A DNA stretch of 64,000 nt. It comes from Prostheceraeus crozeri. Its lineage: Eukaryota; Platyhelminthes; Polycladida; Euryleptidae. The notes under the pieces are model-generated. The model saw nothing but the letters and a program-made list of their open reading frames with translations. It had not been told where the DNA came from and ran no database searches. Location of the stretch: NCBI GenBank assembly GCA_907163375.1, contig CAJQUW010016961.1, positions 202,036-266,035 of the forward strand, written 5' to 3'. Shown in pieces: positions 9,704-20,966 of this stretch. The position numbers and the translations under genes were made by a program. Numbering within the stretch: the stretch's first letter is position 1; each line of letters starts with the position of its first letter.

Positions 9704-12700
9704 CGTAGAGGGTAGGCATGCGGAATTAAAGACAAAAGGGCTCGAGAGAATAAGACTCACTGCAATGAAGTTCATTTGTTGAAGAGTTTATAGCGTGGTT
9801 GCTGCAGAACAAATGCTCGACTGGATTGCTTTAAAATTTGAATTAAATCAATAACTTCAACCCTCCGAAGTTTATCGTAAACGCAAATGAAGGATTGATT
9901 AACTTTCAATTCAAATTTGAAATCAAATGTTCAGAAAGGAATCGAATCAAAATTAATAAGAATTAATCTCTCAGCAGAATTTGACTTCGGGTTCTATTCA
10001 AATGATTAAGGGAGACGCAAGATTTTAAAAGCATTGTCATAACATGCTATAAAAGATTAATATATAACTCGTTTTTTTAGCGAAATTATTTAGTTGGATT
10101 CGTACATTTTTGATATCTTCCATTTGGCAACTCATGATTTTTTCATAAGTGAATAAAATTAAACTTGAAATTTATTTTACAAATGGACATAACCAATGAC
10201 TATTTTTATACTGTTTTTGGTGCTTTCATGATTATGAAAAACGTTGACGTTAATTAAGTTAACGTCGTAATATACAGAAGTGGTCTCAGAAATTCGTCTG
10301 TTTTATTCAGGCACTTTGCTAGACACATGTTCATTAGCGCTACAATGTAGAAACTGTTGTGACATTGACCAATCAATGTTTCAATTATACCTATAGGCCC
10401 TATCATAATCGTATTGCATAAAATAATTATATTATTCTGTTCTATAGTATTGAGTATCGGTATTTTTCGATGCCTCTTATCATATTCTTCTGTATGTTGT
10501 ATTATGCGCATAATATTGATATTCTAAGCTTATTGTGTTCTATTCTGCTGATCAGTAAAGACAAAATTAATTAATTAATTTAGGTAGTAATTGAACTTGA
10601 AATAGGACGAAATTTATTCACAAGGTTGAACGGGGAGCTCTGAATAAGCGGGGGAAGGCACCGATCCGGGCGGAGTTCACTCATTGTACTTGTATGTTCG
10701 CAAGAGACTTGTGGAGAACTTTCGGAACATATTCTAAGAACCTATTACATCTGCTACTTCATTTCAATCATGATTAAACTGACCAAATTTATTTTTCGAT
10801 TGATTAACATCAAGATCCATAATACTTGATTCCTAGTACTGAAATTGAGAATTTTGCAAGAAATAAAAATAATGAAATAATTGTGAAAATACGTTGAATC
10901 TGCGATCATAATTGACGATTTATTGAAGATGAAGATAGTTACATACAACATAAAGCTTTCAGATTTTTGGTCAGCGCAAGTTTTGTACACTACAATGGTC
11001 CACTTCATAAAAGTCATATTCGAGCTTCCGTGTTAGCTATCGACGGAAATAAGCTACGGAAATAACGCTAGAAATAAGCCATCGACGGGCATGCGAAAGA
11101 GAAATGCAAGTATAAGAAATCATGGAATCGAAAAAAATGGAATTGTGGAAATGTGTGGTGACAACATGAATTTCAAAGATTGTATAGTTAGTAAATTACA
11201 CTGCAACATACAAGTTTCAAGTTTTGAAAAAGGGCTCAAAGTCGCAAATTTGCGTCGAACTAGATTTCAACTGTTCTAAATTATCGTGTTTCTTCTTTTA
11301 TGTCAGAACAGTTCTTCATATGCACCATGTTAGGTACACTGATTACTTCATATGACTTAGGGTACATGTACGCCTAATAAATGAAATATGAAACTTTAAA
11401 AGCTGCTCTTTGATATTTATATATCTGCGCATGATGTTGAACCTTTGCTGTTTGTTGCTACATTTTAATAAATTGTTGTACTTTTGAATCTGATTTAAAT
11501 AGCATATTCGGGTTTAGCTCAAATTTTTCTGTCACTTTCTATTCTGCAGAGATTATTATATCAGCAACGTTCATTCATTTTCCATTAAACAATTTGGCAG
11601 AAAAGACTTGCTAAGTGCATAATCGATGTTTCCAATTGAGTTAGAGTCTCAAATTTGTCTCAAGTGTCCGCGTTCTTCTTCTACTTAAATTTGATTACGT
11701 CTTCAGTTACATAAATTGGCAAGGTTTATAACGCTTCCTATTTATAAGCTGTACAAAGGAACAATCATCATGTTCTCTTCATTTTGTTTCCCGTTTTGTC
11801 GCTGTTGGTATTTAAAAGAAAACAGTTATCATTTGGCACGTCAAATAATCGGCGGCAAAAGGTAGGCAGAGGAGGATCGCATCTTGTTGCGCACGCGGAA
11901 ACAAGGCATTTAGCATCTTGTAACGGTTCACACAGACAATAGCGGCGATGCTTGCTCGCATGCTCTAAATTGAAGCTGTCATAACTTATTTACAATCACT
12001 GTCTGCCAAAGGCCAAGGGAATTAGGGGATTTGCAGAACGTTTTATAAGATCTAATTTAATGCTTTTCCTTCCATTAAGCACTCCTTTTAAAGTCATCCC
12101 CAGGCGGAGGTAAGCGGTCTACAGCTAGATGTGATCTGACAGTTTAGCCAGGCTTTCAATAATATTTCGAGCATTCAATTGTAGCAACTTAAGTCTTCAA
12201 AACGAAATTTTATTGCCAGTGCGTCAATTAACGTCTCAAATGACTCCCGGATAATGCCGGCTCGTCGGTGCTCGGAGGAACCATATAAAGGCATTGCCAG
12301 GACTTAAGGGATGGATTGATCTAAGTTAAATCTCTATCATGAGAGGCAAAACTAATTAAATAGATGAAGAACAATGCGTTCCCCGGTTAGAACGAGGCAA
12401 GGATTATACTCGAACTGAACGCGTTTGCCGATTTCGGCACTAATGTCTCCTGACCTGGAAGGTAGAATGAGACTAGTTCATCGTAGTGACAAAAAGAGGC
12501 GGCTCGACGGAATCGAACATCATCGCTGAGGAGTACGACAGTGAATTGAGCGCAATGAGGGCCAAATCACCGATACCAGTTGTTGGGATGACAGGTGTTG
12601 GATAGAAAAGATAAACAAGGAAAATTGGAGTGTTGCTCCCAACGGTGAATAACTCTCTTTGAAAGAGGAAAACTGGTCTTGTTGATGTCGAAGTTAATGA

Positions 12701-13384
12701 ATTGTTCGCATTGAATGGCTGCTAGGTCAAAATGGTTCGTAAATCAAAGCCATGGCTCAAACTCTCTCGCTACGGTGAAATGAGACTTGATCTTATGAAG
12801 AGTGCCTATGCTCTTGCTAGTGGTGTCAAGGGAATCATCGAATTTGGTTTTAAGTGTACCAGTAATTCTGTCGACGGTTATTTCCCACCGAAGCATTCTG
12901 ACAAGATAGTAAATTTTGTCCAACGTCCATTAAACTATTAATTGTAAATTACTCTGTTGAAGAGTTTAAAGCTCCCGAAGTGCAACAGCGAAACAACAGC
13001 CAACCTGAATTACAATTCAATGAGATTATGTGTCCTTAGAGCTCGAAGAGAACGTTCCAATGGGATTATGTCCTCATTAAACAAATCTGTGGCGCTAACT
13101 TCATTCATGACATTAACTACAGCGACTCATGTTAAAAGTTTTAAACCAGAAATGGCATAATTGCCGACAACAAGCAGCACTTTGAAAGTCGTAGACACGA
13201 GTAGGTTTCAAATTTCTCATGAACACTAAAAGTTATCTGTAGCCTAATTTAGGAAAGACAATGATAAAAATTTATCTTACTTAAAAAAATGCGTTGTTCA
13301 TTGGCAATGTTTCTTCTACTGTCATATTTTCATATTTTCAAAGCATTTGAAATGTCTACTTAAAAGGTCTGTCGTAGTATCCTG
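9704..13384. other. Unassigned stretch
   Basis: No gene recognised. About 11,830-12,320 is less AT-rich, with several CpGs, but has no motif I can name. A 69-codon open frame at 12,732-12,941 (starts MVRKSKPWLKLSRYGEMR) is unrecognised. Short tandem words such as repeated GGAAATAA occur near 11,045-11,075. Confidence 0.35.
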
Positions 13385-13575
13385 AATATCAACATAGAAT
13401 GACAACCATTAAGTCAATAAAAGACACACCAACACCTCGGTTGATTCCTCGACCGCTTTCGCCTGACGCTGGAATCGAACCGAAGTCCGCGGCGGACACG
13501 AGCACTCACCTTCTTCACTGGACCTTGGCGACGGCAGAAAACCAAAGCGAGTGAAGGCAGAAGCCATTTCCAAGT
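13385..13575 (-). mobile_element. tRNA-derived SINE
   Basis: Minus strand: a G+C-rich head near 13,460-13,560 contains an RNA polymerase III B-box (GGTTCGATTCC) preceded by a weak A-box-like stretch (GTCCAGTGAAGAAGG). A conserved-looking body and a tail reading GTGTCTTTTATTGACTTAAT follow. The sharp base-composition change against the AT-rich flanks supports an inserted SINE. A partial copy of the tail lies in opposite orientation at 13,740-13,790. The tRNA of origin cannot be named. Confidence 0.5.
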
Positions 13576-13739
13576 GAATCGACAGCTTATTGTCTTTTTA
13601 TTATTGACCAATGAGCTTTTGATATACTTATCCAGACTACTGTTTCAAGTCTTTGTTATTGATAGAAAGCTACTAAATCAACACTCACTATGTAGCAAGA
13701 CGCCATACCAGCATTCGACTACGTCACGTAGTAGATTGA

Positions 13740-13790
13740 CGAAATGGGTGTTGTCCTTTTATTGACTTTCTAGTTGTCCTGCTTTTTACT
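13740..13790 (+). repeat. Partial SINE tail, inverted relative to 13.4-kb SINE
   Basis: The plus strand GGTGTTGTCCTTTTATTGAC, then TTTCTAGTTGTC, matches the tail of the neighbouring minus-strand SINE with a few differences. There is no tRNA-like head, so it is a 5'-truncated copy or one half of an inverted pair. Confidence 0.4.
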
Positions 13791-14009
13791 AGATATTCTT
13801 TTGAAATGTCATGAACATTACTGAAGTTCGGATATTCTATCATTTGAAATCGTCATAAATTATAATCGGTTAGTCGAATCGTTTGTCTTCTGAGAAGACC
13901 ATATAGATAGTCCATCAAAATTTCAGTGAAGTGAGATAGATTGCAAAATTGATGGATGCCTTAAACACATATCGAGGAACTAAGAGTGAGTAAAAGCAAA
14001 GAGAAATAA

Positions 14010-14080
14010 GATAAATTGAATTATTAAGAAAAGTATGTCGCATACATGTCGACATACTTTTCTTAATAATTCAATTTATC
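14010..14080. repeat. Perfect 31-bp-arm hairpin
   Basis: Bases 14010-14040 and 14050-14080 are perfect reverse complements around a 9-base loop (CATACATGT). The arms read GATAAATTGAATTATTAAG, then AAAAGTATGTCG. Perfect pairing over 31 bp suggests a young event such as template switching, or a small RNA hairpin. The stem has none of the mismatches or bulges usual in animal microRNA precursors. No transcript evidence is available from sequence alone. Confidence 0.85.
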
Positions 14081-17000
14081 ATGTCGCAATTGAAGGACTT
14101 TAGAGAGAGTGATTCTGTTATTTGGACAATGACCAAACTAGGCAGACATTACGCAGCCTGATAGCGTCTTCATATATAGTGATTACATATTTGACGTGTC
14201 TATAAGGTTTTTCTACGGGATATATTTTACGCAAACGACGCAGGTATAAAATTAATAACTATTTACCCGCCAAATTCTTTATTAAAGTAGATTGATGGAG
14301 GTACGGGAAAAGATAGCAAATATCAAGCTTGCTATCATCAAGGCTCTAATTTTTATATATCTTATTACTTCGATTTTCAATTAACCTCTGATTCCTTTTG
14401 TTGCATGATTGAAGTTGCAAGGAATGTGAATGCTGACTTTTACTGCACCCATCTGCAGATTCCCATATAGATTGCCGGAGTCGGAGTCCTATCAACAGTC
14501 CGGAGTTACAATTGGAAAAATTTTCAGATCTGAGTAACAGTTGCTTTTTTACCAGTTATTGGGCCAAAGCCGGTTAATTTAAATTCGTTGCTACGAGAGA
14601 GCTCAACTGAGTTCTTTAAGAGCTAGTTAATTCAATGGTTACAACAGCATTGTATTCGTTAACCTACGGATTAGAGAACACAATCATTCCTCATCAGGAC
14701 ATCAGGAATGAGTAATAATTAGGTTCTAATACAAATAACTGCTGGGATGACTTTCATCATCTTATGAAAATTGAATTTTATACAATTTCATTATCGTTGC
14801 TAATTAAAATTTCTTCACTTAAATTCACAAAACCCTTTATAAATGGAAATCCGACTTTTTGTCTTTGCTTAAATCAGCAGGAACACACATCCTTACGTTT
14901 TAATCAAACCTTGTTGCATTCTATTTGAACCTGCTGTAACTGATGGTTGTAATTTGATCACAACAAGCTCCAATATGAATGCAACGTTTTTCAATGTAAT
15001 GCAAAACGGCATATACAGAAAAAAAGCCGTCAGCTAGTTGATCATAGCTAATTCATTTATGCACTTAAGCATCGATCTATATACATTAAGTAGATCAACC
15101 TTTATAGATCTTCAGAATAATCAAATTAGTGCCACATTCAATGTGGATTATTTTATCAATCTGATGACTAATTGAAATACAAATTATATGATAGTTATGT
15201 GTATTTACGGTATTGATGAATCCCAAAAAGGTGCACTTGCACGGTGACCAACCAATGTCAGTCACTGAAAGTCGCCATTCTTCAGGTACTGCTGTCATGA
15301 CAACGCGTGTCCAGGACATGATATTGTTTCAGTGTGCGTGTCCGTTCTAGTCCCTCAATATTGTAAAGTGTCGGATTTCTGTAATTTATCAATGTAACAA
15401 AATTTTAAACCTGTTTAATCAAATCGACAAGTAAATTTTAATTTATTTATGCAATTAGCTGTTAAACCGGACTTAAATTATCGTCGATATGAATGCCACA
15501 TCATTTCAAAAACATCAATGAGATTTAGGAAATTCGATTTTTGTTTTCGAAGATGATTCCCAGTTTCTTATGTAAGGTTGCCGAAGGAAATAGAAGACAA
15601 AGTCGAGAAAGAGGAATGTGCCACTATCATTTTCATTCATCTAATTAACTGGTATAACGAGCTTAATACACAAATTAAGCAATATCAGGAGATGAAAGTT
15701 GAAAGAAATAGGTGGAATCTCTAAGATTTCTCAGAATAATTTCTTTGATGTCAAGCCACCGTTACAAAACTGTTTGTGCTTTGTACTGTCAGTTATATGA
15801 TCATTATCCATTCTCTTACTAAGAGGCTGAGTCAGTATTTCTAAACATCAGTGAGTGCAATTTGTCGTTATACAGCAAATTATCGCTGATGTAAAAAGCG
15901 AATAACAGAAATGTGACAGTTAATCTGAAAATTAGATTAGATTCAAAGACAATGCTCTCTCAGATGCCAACCAATCACATTTTCCATTCTCATCGCATAC
16001 TGCCTTTTGATGATTCAATTAAGAAAATTGCCTATCAATACAGACCTTATGAAAATGCTGTGCGTCTGTGTCAAAATTGGCTCGTGAAATTGCAAGCAAA
16101 AAGAATTTGAGGTAAAATTGGCTCATTCATAACATTTGATATTAAAGATGAACAACGAGATGATTCCAAGTTATCTAAATAGCGTTAACGAAATGATTTA
16201 ATGTATGAAATCGATGGGGATAATGCTATTATGTATTTCATTCAAATTTGAATTACTAAATGATTTTCTTCAACGAATATAATGTCGTATTTCACGCGTC
16301 AAATTTGGGATAGAATTTTAGCAGACTATCATATCGTATTATAGACGTCATGGTCTAAAGCTAAATTTGACCATAACATAGGGCAAGTCACCGACAGCAC
16401 ACTCATGATTCTCTTACAATGCTTGATATTCTCATTGATAGGTAGATTAGAACGAATTGCAAGCAAATATCATAAGTATGACTACTTATTCTGTCATATT
16501 ACTTTCTCATACCATCATTATTTTCTCCTATTAACTTGACTGCTTGCAGTATGACTATGTCAAACTCTTTACAAGACCTCGTCGTTGGCATAATCTGATC
16601 AATCTCTATATATGAAGCTGCAGAGCTTGCGATCGATCGCAAGCCTCAATGATGAATGGCATGATGAGATATACATTTGCTCTTGTTCGTCATATGTTTA
16701 TTTTCATTCTATAAAGCGCGATTTCTCGGCATGACTTACAAATACAAATGCACATTTACATAGGAATTGATAAGAATACAATAGCGTAAACAGCAAAAAC
16801 GAACTACCGGTACTTAAAAGCATTTCGTTGATAACTGCCTTCTATTTCTATCATGACTCCACGGAAGGTACTTTAGCATTAAACATTAAGTAGGTAACTA
16901 GACTAATACTTACTTGCTGATATACGTGTGAAAATGCGTAGTCGGTTGCTTAAAAGATGAGACAATATTTTAGTTTTTAGTTGAAGTGGTTGTTCAGTTA

Positions 17001-17558
17001 CCGCTCAGCTTCTTGACCACGTTTTTGATCATTCCAGCTCATTTTTTCATTCTGTATGAATGTCTGTACTGAGTGTACATGTACATCGCATATAATTCTT
17101 ATATTTAACGATATGTCCTATATGTGGTACTATCATGTTGCATGTACGCATGTAATGATGTATCATAGCATGCTATATTTATATGTTACATCAACATCAA
17201 TGTCATATAATTATCATGTTGTCTATTCATCATGTCAGTTTTCATCATGCATGCAACATGACCTCAGAACGAAACTGAAAGTTACAAAAATTGACAAAAG
17301 AATGTGCACGTAAACAACAATAGTCCAATTTCTGTTCTTGATCATTTCAGTTATAGGCAGGAAGAGGCCACTTCTTACTTACAAAATTTGGTCACTTTAA
17401 TTCGAACAGGTCGTTGAATCGAGTTTCATTACAATGCTTTTAAATCAAGCAATATCAATAGTTTTGAAGGTGATCACATTACACGTACGTTCATGCATTG
17501 ATCAATTAAGTAATCAACCATGTATTTATTTCATCTGCACACGATCTAATCATAGTCG
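14081..17558. other. Unassigned stretch
   Basis: No gene recognised. It contains a perfect 20-bp palindrome at 16,625-16,644 (GCTTGCGATC and its complement) and an AT-rich CATG-laden stretch at about 17,060-17,250. A 74-codon open frame at 15,095-15,319 (minus, starts MSWTRVVMTAVPEEW) is unrecognised. Confidence 0.35.
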
Positions 17559-18249
17559 GTGAAAAATGTGAAAACAACAAGTTCGCTCCCAATTTACGAC
17601 TTCATATTGAAATAAAATGCAACTTTGAAACCCGACGTTTTGTCATCCTGCGACTTGTTCACGGGAAATAGCAGTCTGTGCACTATAATCGTCTTTATAT
17701 AGAACATTTGTAGACCATTCAACAGCGTTCATGTTGCCTGCATAACAAGCATAACAATTGTGATATTTGTGATAAATTACCTCACAACTTCGTTGCAACA
17801 ATCGCATCTTAGCATATTGTTTCACCTGCCGTATTTGTAACCAGAAATATATAGGTCAAACTAAACGTCCTTTTTATCTAAGATTCAAAGAACACAAATC
17901 CAGTATTCAGAAGCATGACAATAAAAGCGCCATTTCAGAGCATTCCAAACCTCGCAATTATCTATTGATGATTTTAGCCTTGACAAACTTTACCGTTGCA
18001 ATGATCCGATATCCACGATATTGTCATAAAGCAAATTTATCAATCAATACAAACCTGAACTAAACAGGCAACATGAGCGCTGTTGAATGGTCTGCAAATG
18101 TTCTATGTAAAGCCGATTATAGTGCACAGAAGGCTATTTCCCCGTGAGCAAGTGGGCAGGATGACAAAACGTCGGGCTTCAAAGTTGCATTTTATTTCAA
18201 TATAAAGTCGTAAATTGGGAACGAACTTCTTCTTTTCATATTTTTCACC
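17559..18249 (+). mobile_element. GIY-YIG unit between inverted repeats (Penelope-like)
   Basis: Arms 17,559-17,740 and 18,065-18,249 are inverted copies (roughly 85-90 percent by eye). Between them lies a plus-strand GIY-YIG domain. The right arm directly follows the domain and carries the motif AAAACGTCGGGC. The left arm is its inverted copy upstream. This is the same arrangement as at 2,643-3,320, but the sequences are different, so the two are separate insertions. No reverse transcriptase is present. It may be a 5'-truncated Penelope-like element or a non-autonomous derivative. Confidence 0.65.
17816..18086 (+). pseudogene. GIY-YIG endonuclease domain
   Basis: The plus-strand peptide reads YCFTCRICNQKYIGQTKR, then PFYLRFKEHKSSIQKHDN, then KSAISEHSKPRNY. 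This holds the Cys-x2-Cys pair, the YIGQTxR core, the catalytic-type Arg/His spacing and the (S/A)..EH block of PLE GIY-YIG nucleases. A shifted frame completes it with SIDDFSLDKLYRCNDP and FINQYKPELNRQHE, the usual KPxLNxQ ending, with a stop at 18,084-18,086. The domain is nearly full length (about 90 residues) but its frame is interrupted. Upstream, NCDICDKLPHNFVAT may be the end of the linker before the domain. Confidence 0.75.
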
Positions 18250-20966
18250 AAATGACCAACCTCCCGTGTAAGACTATTAATTAAATCTTATCATATTTTC
18301 GGTTCGTTGGTTGATCAACTGCGTGTTGTCTCTTGCCTCTTTCTAAAATTTGAGCAACTTAATTAAGATATTATGAGACTGATTAATATGTAAATCAAAG
18401 TAAGTATAGACCATATTTAAACACTTTGATCTAGATGGTGTATCATCCAATATCTACCACATTTACAATGTCAATTATATCATGAAGAGATGGTTCTCCC
18501 GTGCCCGAATTCAAGTTTCAGAAATGACCAAAAAAGGACAAATTTCAACGGGATTTCCCCTTTTCCAAATTTATGCGTATGACCCCAATAGCAGCTCATT
18601 TTCACAAATATTGATCTATAACGCATCATCTATCCTCAATATGTTATTCGGAATATGTTTCAGTTATAAGGCTTGGTATACTAAAATTATCTCAGAAAAA
18701 TGAAGAGAATTTTGTTTGACTGCATATTTCTACATGAGTGTCAAGGTGTCAATAGGCCTATATCTGCCAATAATCGTGCAAGATACATGAATGTATAAAG
18801 TCTTTATTTGGTAGGCATTTTTTATTCGATTGTCACAGGCATAGCTGGCTAAGTAAGTAAAACATCAAAAATAGGCTAAAGTTGGCATATAAAAGTTTTC
18901 CATGATGCGAGTCGCGAATCACGACCCTAATCGATTAGACTCCATAATGGCTGACTCGCAGGTACCGTGATGTTATAGGGCCTGCATGTTCCTCCTTGAT
19001 TGTATTTGATTCTCATGATTATTGCTTTTCTAATTCAACTTTTCAGGCTTTACTGATGCATGTGCGTGCATGTAGATTCATAGGATAGGTCGATTAATGC
19101 AATCAGATTATAATGAAGAGCAAAGTAAGTTGTTTCTGTACGATCAAATTGTCGGCATTTGTGCTCCACAGGTTTCATCAATCCAATATTCTCAGCAACA
19201 CCGTTGTTGCTTTACTAAAATGTCCATCGTCAATTAGGCTTTCATCAGAATTGTCCTATCTAATGAGATGTACTTTAATTGATTACATTTGAAGAGTCAT
19301 TTTCAGTTGTTTCACTACCATTTGACTTCATCATGCGTGAAAAGGAATATATAAACTCTCTAATGGCTGGCTATGACTTTATCAACTTATTATAGACGAA
19401 AGAAATGTCGAGATTGATAGTTGATATTTAACCTTTATTTTACCGTGGCTAAAAGTCAAATGTTCGTAGGATTAGGCAAATTGGCCTACTATCTTGCTCA
19501 GTGAGCTAATTATTCATGTGCTGTGGCTTCCGCTCGATTTCGATTTAATGTGTGAGAACTAATTTTTCCGAATATTTTGAAACATTTAATAAATTGCATT
19601 AGATAAACAAAGCATGAAGAAGAAATTGCTTAGCTTGCGTCATCAGGCAATAGGCCTGTATTGCAAGCATCCTTTCGTTTCAGAAGTCTGCGAGGCAGAT
19701 TTTCATGGTTTTTATGAGCTGATGTTTACATCAAGAGTTGCACCATGCATTTACATTACGCACTCTACAGTATCAATTATCATATGTACAAAATTGTACC
19801 CGCTTCTATCGATGACGTAAATATTAAATCCATCATCATACTAACTCGCTTACAAATTCTTGCAAGTACTTGTTTGCAACTTCTCAAGCTACGATAGGGA
19901 CTGTACAACAAAAGAATAAGCACTTATTTAGGTTTTGAATCTCGTCCCTTCTTCGCAATCGCGTCAGTTGTTGCTCAAACTCCCTCCTAATTTATCATTA
20001 ACCTTTTCCACTCGAGTAGTCTATCCAGTTTACTCGCCCATGTGTGTTTTAACGCTACTTTCGAATGGTTCAGTAAGCTAGACCACAACTGTGACAGACA
20101 ATCGTATTCACTGAAATTTAGTGAAACTAATACCAATTACGACTTTTGCCATTGTCCAACAGACTTTTTTAAGCGATTTTCCGTCTGCTTATATTATAGC
20201 CATCTCCTTTCTAAGTTGTGTTAAGCTATGAGTCCATCCATGGCAATGGCAAGTCGTGCGAATTTGATGGCGGAAATTATGGCAGTGCGACCTGGAATCA
20301 AAGTAAATGGAAAACAAAAGTAGGAAATTTGATTAAGTTGAGAAGATAGAAAATCTTTACTATTGCTTTGGTGACGAACTGAAAAATAATGGAGCCATAA
20401 GGTGGCGCGACTTACTGCACACAGTTTAGCGCGATTGTTTGACATGCTGGTTTGTCATAATCTTCCAATCAATAATAAATAGCTTCCATTCAAGTCAAAT
20501 CAAAACGTCCAGAAAGATTGACTATTTTCAGCTATTCTTCAGCGAAGATGATCAGTATAAAAATGACTCTAAAAGAAACAAATCTCTATGCAACAGAAAA
20601 ATAGTATAAATTATAGATTTTGGAAGCCTTGCATTGATATCAGTGATCTGGAGCGGAGCGGAAGGCACATCAGAGCGGAGTAGATGACATTGCGACGTCC
20701 AGTAGAATTCTTGGAAATATTATTATAACAGCTTCAATGTTAATATAATGAAAGACGTCATCATAAACTAATTCTGTCATGCCACATGTAAGACAGCTAC
20801 TAACTATGTACATGAAGCAACCGTATATCATGCTAGCTCGCACAAGTATAGCTGCCAAGTTTCACAAATCTGGCAATGTACTGACTACGTTGACCGACAT
20901 CAAACATCATTCTGACAGTTATTTCATCGATATGTGTACACGTAATTGTAGGTTCATTTGCATGTC
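18250..20966. other. Unassigned stretch
   Basis: No gene, repeat pair or RNA gene recognised. Short open frames at 18,482-18,703, 19,614-19,820 and 20,042-20,224 show no motifs. A good acceptor-like site (minus, near 20,297) precedes a short open frame ending near 20,222, but it cannot be tied to any gene. Confidence 0.35.

Noticed and set aside
14688-14712. CTGATGAG word (minus) as a further hammerhead
   Set aside because: No GAAA box or pairing stems follow.
19230-19250. CTGATGAAAGCC (minus) as a hammerhead core
   Set aside because: No second core box at the right distance and no stem I.
20222-20296. Possible terminal exon (peptide RTAIISAIKFARLAIA) after a good acceptor
   Set aside because: Its phase does not match the 29.4-kb exon and there is no other evidence of a gene here.
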